Shown here: positions 9,933-17,054 of the stretch, one piece after another
Layout: every line of letters begins with the position of its first letter
Numbering within the stretch: the first letter of the stretch is position 1
From: an uncultured Bacteroidota bacterium
Lineage (GTDB): Bacteria > Bacteroidota > Bacteroidia > Bacteroidales > P3
Reading direction: 5' to 3'
Length of the DNA stretch: 64,000 bases
Assembly: GCA_902784465.1 (NCBI GenBank)
Contig: CACZUZ010000001.1
Span: 43,769-107,768 of the forward strand
Notes under the pieces: model-generated
Told to the model about the DNA's origin: nothing
Database searches by the model: none
The model's input: only the letters and a program-made list of their open reading frames with translations
Position numbers and translations under genes: made by a program

Positions 9933-10795
9933 TAGTTTTTCTTGTTTCTTTTATTCTTTTTACCCTGATTATGTTGTGAGTGAGGTGATGGAGTCAGTTC
10001 GTTGACAGGTTCCTCATCAGGGCTTGAACCAACTTGATTGTTAGCAATGTTACGGTGAATTGGTACCAGCAACCATCCAGCACTATCCTTAATTGCTATG
10101 CCAGCCACCCTTAATTGTATCATGCCGGCCTTTGGATATGTGGGTACAACCCATACAGCACCGACAGGTTTAGGTGCGGCAACGCTGTCGCGAACCATAC
10201 TTGGCATTGCTGGAACTACAACGGGTTGGGCTGTTATTGAGCCATTTAATTCCGAGGAACATACAATAGCCGACGTTGAAACTGCACCTGCTTTGCCAAG
10301 TGTATCCGATGCGAAACACCAAAGCAACCAACCATTCCTGTAAGAAGTGTCGCTATGTATCGACAAAGCGGGGATGTTGACTAAAGAATCTGAACGCACA
10401 CTCATTATTAAGGATGATGAAGAATCTATGCTTATTGGCAAAGAACTGTACGAACTATCCCCAATTGGTCGAAAGGACATTTCACTCAGTACGGGTTTGT
10501 GAGATTGACTATACCGCGTGTAGTCTGTGTCGTACAACCATGGTTTAATGGATGACGAGGCTGTAATAAGACCAGAGTCGGTTACAATGCCCAAAGTATA
10601 TCCTTGACTGAATTCTGTCCGGTTGTTTCTTCCATAATGTTGCCCTGAACTATCTTGTAATTTGTATGCGCTGCATACTACAACAAGCGAAGGTTCAATA
10701 GACTGCTTCACCATTGCTTGATTGGGAGTTATGCCCCATTGAGCCGACACGGCTATCGGCAACAATACAAAAGTCGTTATGAGTATTCTTTTCAT
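9932..10795 (-). CDS. Exported protein, possibly a degenerate trypsin-like fold
   Basis: 287 residues with signal peptide MKRILITTFVLLPIAVSAQ. The body has strands such as SLVVVCSAY, GYTLGIVTDSGLITAS and WVVPTYPKAGMIQLRVAGI that resemble the first half of a trypsin-like barrel next to a real trypsin-like gene upstream (10800-12425), but no catalytic His, Asp or GNSGG motif is visible. The tail is basic (KNKRNKKN). It could be an inactive protease paralogue that binds rather than cuts. It lies 4 bases after the protease gene and overlaps the phosphatase start. The fold suggestion is weak. Confidence 0.5.
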   Translation of the reverse strand: MKRILITTFVLLPIAVSAQWGITPNQAMVKQSIEPSLVVVCSAYKLQDSSGQHYGRNNRTEFSQGYTLGIVTDSGLITASSSIKPWLYDTDYTRYSQSHKPVLSEMSFRPIGDSSYSSLPISIDSSSSLIMSVRSDSLVNIPALSIHSDTSYRNGWLLWCFASDTLGKAGAVSTSAIVCSSELNGSITAQPVVVPAMPSMVRDSVAAPKPVGAVWVVPTYPKAGMIQLRVAGIAIKDSAGWLLVPIHRNIANNQVGSSPDEEPVNELTPSPHSQHNQGKKNKRNKKN

Positions 10796-10799
10796 GGTT

Positions 10800-12425
10800 T
10801 TATCTGTTTCCGATTCTACTTATTGGCACAGCCCAATTATACAGTGAAGACCTACTATCCCCACGTGAAACTATTCCGACGACCACTAATTTACCATTTT
10901 TAACTGCAAAAATGGGTCCACCAGAATTACCATGGTCTGTTCCTGTTGAATGCATTATACATCCATTACTGGAAATGCCAGATTGGGTCACATTCATTTG
11001 ATATGAAATAGGTTCTATCCTGCTTGCACTTTCGACCCCCAGTCCCATTGGGAAACCCATAACAAGCAATTGTTGCTGACTTGAAAGGTTCGTGCTCAAT
11101 GTGGCATCAGCCTCCAGCGTACCTGTATATTGAGTTTGTGCCCATGCCCAATCCGTGGCAAACATTGTAGGATCCCAACCCTCTATTAATGGGAATACGA
11201 AACGCCACTTTATGGCCGTACCGTCCTCTGCGGTTGCGACAGTTTCGACATGATCTCTGCTTCTGTCTATGTGGAATTGGTCGGAAGTAAGAGAGATACG
11301 ACGTCCGCTTTTGCTTGAATAGGCCGTTATGTACGATTTCATCTTCAAGTCAGACCTCGTTAATGTTGATCTTGCCCATTGAGCATAAGAGTTTGTGTCG
11401 TTATAGGAATTATACCACCAGCCTTCGACACAATGACGTGCCGTGACAAAGCGGCCATCGTTTAGCAGAAAACCCGTTGCGGTCCAACCATATTGTGACG
11501 TGCGAACCTCACCACTTTCATTTCTATAGTAATATGGGATTTCTACCTCTTCACCATTAATTACCACTACGGTTTTTGCAACAATAAAGAATACATCGGC
11601 TGCAAGATTTTGGTTGTTCATCATCTCATCAATGCCGGGTTCTCTAGTCGGAGGTGTCACAGATTCTAGTCGTCTACGTTCTTGGGCTGATATTCGATTT
11701 TCTTGCTCTTCTATTTTCTGCTGAAGACCCGCAACCTCTTCAGCTCTTTCAATATTATTTCTGTCAAGTTCTTCTTGAAGGGCCTCTATTACTCTCTGGT
11801 GATGTATATGCTCATAAACAGCATAAGCAACCCATAATACAGCTAAAGCAACAATAATTCCGATAAGAGTTTTTATGGTTTTCTTATAGGGTGCAATGGC
11901 TTGGCTTACAACATTCCTTACAAATGTTGTTCCTCGAGATTTGCTGCGCAAGTTCTGTATGCTGTTCTCTTTTGGAACTACAAAGCGGATTGTCGGACCG
12001 CCTTTTGCGAGCTGAATAGTGTCACCGTTTTGCAGCACATATTTCTTGAAGGAATCTTCTGGTCTTATGATGCGGCTACCACCATTGACTATGGTGCTGT
12101 TTGTCTTAGAAAGATGCTCCAAAGTCCATTCACCGCCGTTGCGGGAGATTGAGATGTGCTTGCCACTCACTTTACCTTCGATGCCCTCATCCCGATACCT
12201 TACAGCGCAACTGCTACTGCGACCAATCTCAACATAGTCGACAAGTATTTGTTTCTTCTCACCAACATGATGTGATGACGTGTCGCTTAAGAATTCTATT
12301 TCGAAATAATAGCCATCTTTTTTCCCGAATGCTGCACCGATGCTTTGACCAATGCTGCGTGAGAACGATGGTTTACGTCCTGGCATAGAGGACGTTTGAT
12401 TTCGGGTTTCTCCGTGTGTAGCCAT
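10800..12425 (-). CDS. FHA domain, membrane helix and trypsin-like protease
   Basis: The ATG at 12425 (MATHGETRNQTSS) is preferred over the upstream frame start at 12476, which lies in the preceding gene; 541 residues. FHA domain about 40-150 (VEIGRSSSCAVRY, GKVSGKHISI, NSTIVNGG), one transmembrane helix (about 186-207), a Glu/Arg coiled coil, then an extracytoplasmic trypsin-like domain with His in VTARHCVEG, a candidate Asp in ATDWAW, and Ser in DHGNSGGPIF. The order FHA-inside, protease-outside suggests that cytoplasmic phosphothreonine binding controls proteolysis across the membrane (as in HtrA-like sensing), which is inference. Confidence 0.85.
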   Translation of the reverse strand: MATHGETRNQTSSMPGRKPSFSRSIGQSIGAAFGKKDGYYFEIEFLSDTSSHHVGEKKQILVDYVEIGRSSSCAVRYRDEGIEGKVSGKHISISRNGGEWTLEHLSKTNSTIVNGGSRIIRPEDSFKKYVLQNGDTIQLAKGGPTIRFVVPKENSIQNLRSKSRGTTFVRNVVSQAIAPYKKTIKTLIGIIVALAVLWVAYAVYEHIHHQRVIEALQEELDRNNIERAEEVAGLQQKIEEQENRISAQERRRLESVTPPTREPGIDEMMNNQNLAADVFFIVAKTVVVINGEEVEIPYYYRNESGEVRTSQYGWTATGFLLNDGRFVTARHCVEGWWYNSYNDTNSYAQWARSTLTRSDLKMKSYITAYSSKSGRRISLTSDQFHIDRSRDHVETVATAEDGTAIKWRFVFPLIEGWDPTMFATDWAWAQTQYTGTLEADATLSTNLSSQQQLLVMGFPMGLGVESASRIEPISYQMNVTQSGISSNGCIMHSTGTDHGNSGGPIFAVKNGKLVVVGIVSRGDSRSSLYNWAVPISRIGNR

Positions 12426-12438
12426 ATTATTGTTTTTT

Positions 12439-13182
12439 TTATTTGTATAGACGATTGATAAGGTTGTGAAGCACATACGTCCTCATCCGTGTGTAAAGGT
12501 CGTCCTGTCGTTTTTGGAGAGCATGGATGGCCAGCATGAGGATAATGCTTAAAAAGAGTGCGACAAGTGTGGTGTCGAAAGCCACCGCAAGTGCGCTGGT
12601 GACTTTCTCAATTCCTTCGGGTGATGAAGCCTCGTTGGCATAGCCTAAAGATGATGCAATTCCGAGTACGGTTCCAATAAAACCCACGGATGGAATGGCC
12701 CACGAAATATAGCGAATAAACGACTGGTCGCTTTCCACTTCGGCATTCAAATTGGCCGATTCACTTTCGAGCACACTCAAAGCCTCGGATGATGATTTGC
12801 TTATGCGGTACTTCAAACATACCATTATGGCAAGGTCTACCAACTGGAAATGCGTTTGCTTGTTTTTCTCCTCCAGTTTCTGTTTCAGCTGATAAGCATC
12901 GTCGGCACTATATAGCCACTCTTTATCCTCGACCAAAAAATGTCTGTCGAAAGCCTGCTCTTCATAACGCAATTTGTTGCTTATGGCAGCAACTTCCAAG
13001 ATGCCCCAGAAGAATAGGAAATAGGTGGCACCTTGTATTAGTCCTGCAGGTAGGTCGCCACCAAGCATAACAATAATCCTTGCAGGTTTTTCTCCTAAGT
13101 TGCCAATCATTACAAGAATGGCCATCAAAATAGCAGCCAACAGGATGCTGATAACTACTCTGCTTGTTCTTGTCTTTATCAT
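12439..13182 (-). CDS. MotA/TolQ/ExbB-type proton channel subunit
   Basis: 247 residues with four predicted membrane helices: two near the N-terminus (about 8-28 and 40-65), then after a cytoplasmic loop the family pair SWAIPSVGFIGTVLGIASSL and SALAVAFDTTLVALFLSIIL. The second pair is the signature of MotA/TolQ/ExbB pores, which couple proton flow to a partner anchored by one helix. The partner is encoded just upstream; its stop and this start overlap by four bases (ATGA). No flagellar or Tol genes are nearby, so this is a dedicated energiser for the kinase locus. Confidence 0.85.
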   Translation of the reverse strand: MIKTRTSRVVISILLAAILMAILVMIGNLGEKPARIIVMLGGDLPAGLIQGATYFLFFWGILEVAAISNKLRYEEQAFDRHFLVEDKEWLYSADDAYQLKQKLEEKNKQTHFQLVDLAIMVCLKYRISKSSSEALSVLESESANLNAEVESDQSFIRYISWAIPSVGFIGTVLGIASSLGYANEASSPEGIEKVTSALAVAFDTTLVALFLSIILMLAIHALQKRQDDLYTRMRTYVLHNLINRLYK

Positions 13183-14045
13183 TGTTGTTGTAAATTAATA
13201 TTGTTTTCTGTTACTGTTAAGACACCAATCGTAACCATTTGGCCTGGAGTGGTAAGCGTGATTCTTCGGTATGGGATTTTTATTTCATTTGCTTTGCCAG
13301 GGTGTAATGTCACATAACCTTCGACGTGTGCTGATGATGCATTACTCATGGATGCTTGGCTATAGATGTTAACTGCAATGCGATACCTGCCAGGTTTGAT
13401 ATGTCTTTGATAGAACAATTCATACCTGTCATCATCAGAATTCTCTCGTGAGGTTATATCCTCATTCAACTGGCCAAAAGCAGTTATTTTTTTATGGTAA
13501 AAACAAGTTTCATTGGTGTTCAAATCCGTAACATACAAATCAACATCAATGTTCTCTCGCCACAAACAGACCACGCCGAGTTCTGCGTCCACGCCAAAAA
13601 TTCGGCCAACTTGGCTGGCTTGTCTTTGCCTGTTCAGTTGTTCCTCCAACTCGGCAATACGTTGCCGCTGTTGTTCCGCTTGTTCTGCTTGCTGTCGCAA
13701 CTGTTCAATTTCTTGCCTCAACCTCTCGTTTTCCTGTCTGGACTGAGCCAACTGCTGTTGCATTGTGTTTACCTGTTCTGAAAGTCGCTCGATCGTGTTT
13801 TGGAGTTCTTCTATCTGTTGCATGATTGCATCAAACTGCTCTTGTGGAACAGAATTCTCCAATTGTTGCATCATTTCTGCAAGTTCTGTTACTTGAATTC
13901 CAGCCTGTGTAATTTCTTCCATCGCCTGCTGGTCTGCGGATGACATCTTGGGTACAATAACGAACAGAATGATGACTGCGGCCAAAGCACCTGAAAGTAG
14001 GTCAAGGAATGAAGTACCAAATACATTTATCTCTTTGCGTTCCAT
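13179..14045 (-). CDS. MotB-like anchor with coiled coil and DUF2135-like domain
   Basis: 288 residues. The N-terminal helix (about 8-31, FGTSFLDLLSGALAAVIILF) has the Asp15 expected of MotB/TolR/ExbD partners. Residues about 37-145 form a long Gln/Glu-rich coiled coil (QQAEQAEQQRQRIAELEEQL). The C-terminal part, from VVCLWRENIDVDLYVTD to the end, resembles DUF2135, a beta domain known from VWA/YfaP-like proteins. There is no OmpA peptidoglycan-binding domain, unlike MotB or ZorB. With 12439-13182 it should form a proton-driven stator whose outer part is this beta domain. Partner of the DUF2135-like domain unknown. Confidence 0.75.
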   Translation of the reverse strand: MERKEINVFGTSFLDLLSGALAAVIILFVIVPKMSSADQQAMEEITQAGIQVTELAEMMQQLENSVPQEQFDAIMQQIEELQNTIERLSEQVNTMQQQLAQSRQENERLRQEIEQLRQQAEQAEQQRQRIAELEEQLNRQRQASQVGRIFGVDAELGVVCLWRENIDVDLYVTDLNTNETCFYHKKITAFGQLNEDITSRENSDDDRYELFYQRHIKPGRYRIAVNIYSQASMSNASSAHVEGYVTLHPGKANEIKIPYRRITLTTPGQMVTIGVLTVTENNINLQQQ

Positions 14046-14055
14046 AATTCATTTA

Positions 14056-15474
14056 TTAAGTCCAACGTGGGTTCTTATGCCTCTCTCCACCATAATATAA
14101 CCATCCATCTGAATCATAGCCATAAACTCGGATGCGTATTTCCCCAATATAAATGATATCGTCTACCTCAAGGCGAACACCATTCAATCCATCGACTTCA
14201 CGAGAATTGACGTATGTGCCATTTTTTGAACGCTGCCAAGAATGTGTTTCTTTGAGGTATTGTCCATCTCGAATATACCAATGATGGCCAGTCTCATCCC
14301 ATTCTAATGTTGCATGATGACGTGAAATAAATCGGTTTTCGTCGTCATATAGTTCGATATCATTAATCACTCCGTCGTAGTGACGCCCAATTGTCAATAT
14401 ACATTTGCCTTTATCACGTAATCCTGTGTGCGGCATTCCCCTTTTATCCCCATATAAAACCACTAAACCATAATCGGATATTTGTGGATAGTTGTGAATT
14501 ATTCCCCTACTTTTACTATGGGTATAATTATTATCACTTGTCTGAGTATTACATATTTGTGGAAATTGCATTTCGATCTGGGCAATTAATTCTTTGACGT
14601 CACCCTGTCGCTTTTGATAGTTTCCTTTCAAACATGGCTCCAAAAAATTCATCCAAAACCTCGCATTATTAGTATTAGCTAAAGCATTGCGATTCCATTC
14701 ATCATTGTTTGCATGGGCATAGTAGACTGCCATATCGGAATCGGTACGGATTGAGCCAAAGGGGAATGCACCAGTTAGTAACATGTAATTCATCACAGCG
14801 AAGGCGAAAACGTCTATCGTAGGCATAACCATTACCTCCTTTTTTCCACGGATAGGATTGACCTGTTCTGGGGGGGCAAAAGCTTTGGTATAGAACGATT
14901 GCTTAGGAACACCCATTACATATTGTGTGGTGTATCGGTTGTTTTCATCACCAGCCAAATCAAAATCATTCAGAGCAATTGTCCCATCAGTACGAAGCAT
15001 GACATTTTCTGGTTTGATATCACGATGCACCATTCCTTTGCTATGCAGTTCATATAGTCCAAGAAGAACCTGATGCATGCATCGTATAACCTCTTGTTCT
15101 CGGCGGCTATTCTCGACTTTTTCAAAATAGTCAAGCAAATCACCATTAGGACAAAACTCCATCACGTAAAAGGGATTGCCTTCGACTTCGCCGCAATCAA
15201 CAGAATGAACCAGATGTTTACTTGGAGCGTTCATTACTTGGTAGGCTCTTTCAAACCGCTTCCTGTAATTATCTTGTTCCTTCTTATTTAGAGTCCATAA
15301 TTTCAACACCTTCAGTGCAAACGATTTTTCATCGGTACATGATTTTACAAGATACACTATACCAAAGCCGCCCTCGCCAAGTTTGCGGATAACCTCATAA
15401 TTCTTGGCAGTGTCAGTATTGTTTTTCCCCTTGATGATATCACCAGATTTCAATATACATTCTTGAGGCATCAT
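14056..15474 (-). CDS. Ser/Thr protein kinase with C-terminal FHA domain
   Basis: The frame is open from a TTG at 15501, but the first ATG is 15474 (MMPQECILKSG), giving 472 residues. Kinase domain about 17-285: GEGGFGIV loop, Lys in FALKVLK, HRDIKPENV, NDFD in place of DFG, then a long insert in the activation segment and APPEQV. The FHA domain is about 340-460 (LTIGRHYDG, FISRHHATL, NGTYVNS). It is soluble, unlike the kinase at 6113-7897. The fused FHA would bind its own phosphothreonine or that of the adjacent FHA proteins. It starts 10 bases after the zinc-ribbon/FHA gene. Confidence 0.9.
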   Translation of the reverse strand: MMPQECILKSGDIIKGKNNTDTAKNYEVIRKLGEGGFGIVYLVKSCTDEKSFALKVLKLWTLNKKEQDNYRKRFERAYQVMNAPSKHLVHSVDCGEVEGNPFYVMEFCPNGDLLDYFEKVENSRREQEVIRCMHQVLLGLYELHSKGMVHRDIKPENVMLRTDGTIALNDFDLAGDENNRYTTQYVMGVPKQSFYTKAFAPPEQVNPIRGKKEVMVMPTIDVFAFAVMNYMLLTGAFPFGSIRTDSDMAVYYAHANNDEWNRNALANTNNARFWMNFLEPCLKGNYQKRQGDVKELIAQIEMQFPQICNTQTSDNNYTHSKSRGIIHNYPQISDYGLVVLYGDKRGMPHTGLRDKGKCILTIGRHYDGVINDIELYDDENRFISRHHATLEWDETGHHWYIRDGQYLKETHSWQRSKNGTYVNSREVDGLNGVRLEVDDIIYIGEIRIRVYGYDSDGWLYYGGERHKNPRWT

Positions 15475-15484
15475 AATAAAATAC

Positions 15485-16204
15485 CTATTGTCCTGTTTCA
15501 AAACGGAAATACTTATTCCCTAATACTATGACATCACCATTGTCGATTGGGGTCTTCCCCTTGACAACAAGATATGTCTGATGCGTAGAACTGACATCTT
15601 CAATATACCATTGTCCTCCCTCGTTTGTCACATGGATGTGTTTTCGGGAAATATGGTTGTCGTTTGGCGCAAGTTCTTCCCTGCCTAAAATGACATCGTC
15701 GACTGTATATGTCTTAGATTCACCAAGATTTCCGTTTTTGTCACATAATCCGATCTTGAATTCCGGATTAGCCATATTCCAGACTGGTTCAGATTGATTC
15801 CGGCTGAAAGAAGCAGATTGCCTGCTTCCTTTTTCATTTTCATCTTTCTGTTCAAGATTATTCTGACAATTTGGACATACTTTGACTCCTGGACGAAGCA
15901 CATATCCACAAACAGGGCAACTGCTGTTTCTCTCCTCATAGTCTTCTCCCACCGTGGGCTGTCTCATCTCTGAACTGCTGAAACGATGACTATCGTGATT
16001 TGGCGGCAAACTGTTTATCCTTTCCCTTACAATTGAGCCTTCCAGTGATGCGTTACAACTGCAACACTTTTTTGCCCCAGCAGGGTTCATTGTACCACAA
16101 AAATTGCAACGGATCTCACCTCCGTGATTTTTGGTCTCTTTGCTACTATTAGGGCAACCGTCGGCGTGACCGTTTATCTGGCCACAGATTTCACATCTTC
16201 CCAT
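15485..16204 (-). CDS. Zinc-ribbon protein with FHA domain
   Basis: 239 residues. Three Cys-rich knuckles (CEICGQ..., CNFCGTMNPAGAKKCCSC, CPVCGYVLRPGVKVCPNC) make one or two zinc ribbons in the first 120 residues. The C-terminal FHA domain (about 145-237) has ILGREE, HISRKHIHV and STHQTYL; FHA domains bind phosphothreonine. It is the first gene of the leftward kinase operon, about 300 bases downstream of the promoter-like site at 16508-16515. It probably acts as a cytoplasmic adaptor for the kinases. Confidence 0.85.
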   Translation of the reverse strand: MGRCEICGQINGHADGCPNSSKETKNHGGEIRCNFCGTMNPAGAKKCCSCNASLEGSIVRERINSLPPNHDSHRFSSSEMRQPTVGEDYEERNSSCPVCGYVLRPGVKVCPNCQNNLEQKDENEKGSRQSASFSRNQSEPVWNMANPEFKIGLCDKNGNLGESKTYTVDDVILGREELAPNDNHISRKHIHVTNEGGQWYIEDVSSTHQTYLVVKGKTPIDNGDVIVLGNKYFRFETGQ

Positions 16205-16507
16205 TGTCGTTATTTTTCAATATGCCGACCTGATTCCCGATGACGGCTAAATAAAAACAAGCATGGAATCAATGTTGTCTAGTTTCTTACTATAGAGGTT
16301 TTGCCCGACCTGTCAGAAAAGAAACCTTTGAACCTTATCCATGCTCAAAATATGCAGAGGCCATGAGCCAAAACATATCCAAAACGAGCAAAGGCATCAG
16401 TATCGAAGATTCTTCTGACATATAGTAATTTGGGCAAATTTCTATAGTGAATCCATACAAATGCTTTTCTTTGCAGCATATGACATGACTCTCGTCAAAT
16501 TGCGCTG

Positions 16508-16515
16508 CAAATGTA
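16508..16515 (-). promoter_or_regulatory. Bacteroidetes-type -7 element of the kinase operon
   Basis: The minus strand reads TACATTTG, matching TAnnTTTG. A TTG on the same strand (16538-16540) lies 22 bases upstream, near the usual 19-21 for the -33 element. The leader to the first start codon at 16204 would be about 290 bases, which is long and may carry regulation. Confidence 0.5.
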
Positions 16516-16721
16516 CGCATTTTTTCCGATACTGATGCAATTTTAGATAAGGTTCTCTGTAAATATAATGATAATCAAATGATTTAATAATGTCTTCTAG
16601 GGCTGAATAGAGGCAATAGTGGTGTTTTTTATCGCAGGAATATTGTTTTTTCAAAGAATAATGAAAATTACAATATTAAGTTGATACTGAAAAAACATTT
16701 CATCATTACGCAGATGATTAG

Positions 16722-16729
16722 TACCTTTG
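16722..16729 (+). promoter_or_regulatory. Rightward TAnnTTTG motif without a downstream gene
   Basis: The plus strand reads TACCTTTG, an exact TAnnTTTG match. No clear -33 TTTG is seen at the right distance. It points into 16730-17054, which has hairpins but no gene. Confidence 0.35.
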
Positions 16730-16827
16730 CATTTCGAAACATGTTTTTTGGGGGGATAGAAAAAGCTTAACATCGAAACAGAATGCTACCACAGTTGACC
16801 CTAAAATTTCACAAGATCACATCGTGG

Positions 16828-16849
16828 CGCTTTGCGTCCCCGCAAAGCG
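16828..16849. terminator. Perfect 9-bp GC-rich hairpin
   Basis: CGCTTTGCG (16828-16836) and CGCAAAGCG (16841-16849) pair around the loop TCCC. No T-run follows directly on either strand, so it may be a structural element of an RNA rather than an intrinsic terminator. Confidence 0.4.
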
Positions 16850-16938
16850 AGACTATCTATGTGGAGTGAATGCCTAATCTCTCATTGAGTACAATACTCG
16901 CTATAACGTATGACTTTTCTATCAATATGGTTGTGGTG

Positions 16939-16955
16939 GCGTCTCTTCGAGACGC
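16939..16955. terminator. 7-bp hairpin near convergent gene end
   Basis: GCGTCTC (16939-16945) and GAGACGC (16949-16955) pair around TTC. It lies 100 bases beyond the 3' end of the leftward gene that stops at 17055 and downstream of the rightward promoter motif at 16722. The role is uncertain; no poly-T follows. Confidence 0.35.
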
Positions 16956-17054
16956 AGGGAGGGTTGTTGTGTCTGTCACCGCACTGCGCTCCGCTTGTAC
17001 GGTGTTATTGAGATTAAGCCTCTCCGAGACTATCCCGCTCTCAGTTTTCCGTTT

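Larger units (their letters stand above)
16205..17054. other. 850-base intergenic region with divergent promoter motifs
   Basis: No convincing gene. It separates the kinase operon (start 16204) from the end of the DUF5686 gene (17055). Two short frames on the minus strand (within 16335-16654) lack family features. It contains a leftward TAnnTTTG-type motif at 16508-16515, a rightward one at 16722-16729, and two GC-rich hairpins at 16828-16849 and 16939-16955. The rightward promoter faces DNA without a coding frame, so a non-coding RNA or a lost gene is possible. Confidence 0.6.

Noticed and set aside
12439-14045. Zorya defence system (ZorA/ZorB)
   Set aside because: The channel pair is present, but the anchor lacks an OmpA domain and no ZorC/D/E-like gene is near.
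16335-16654. Two short overlapping minus-strand frames
   Set aside because: No promoter or family features beyond the operon's own; composition looks non-coding.
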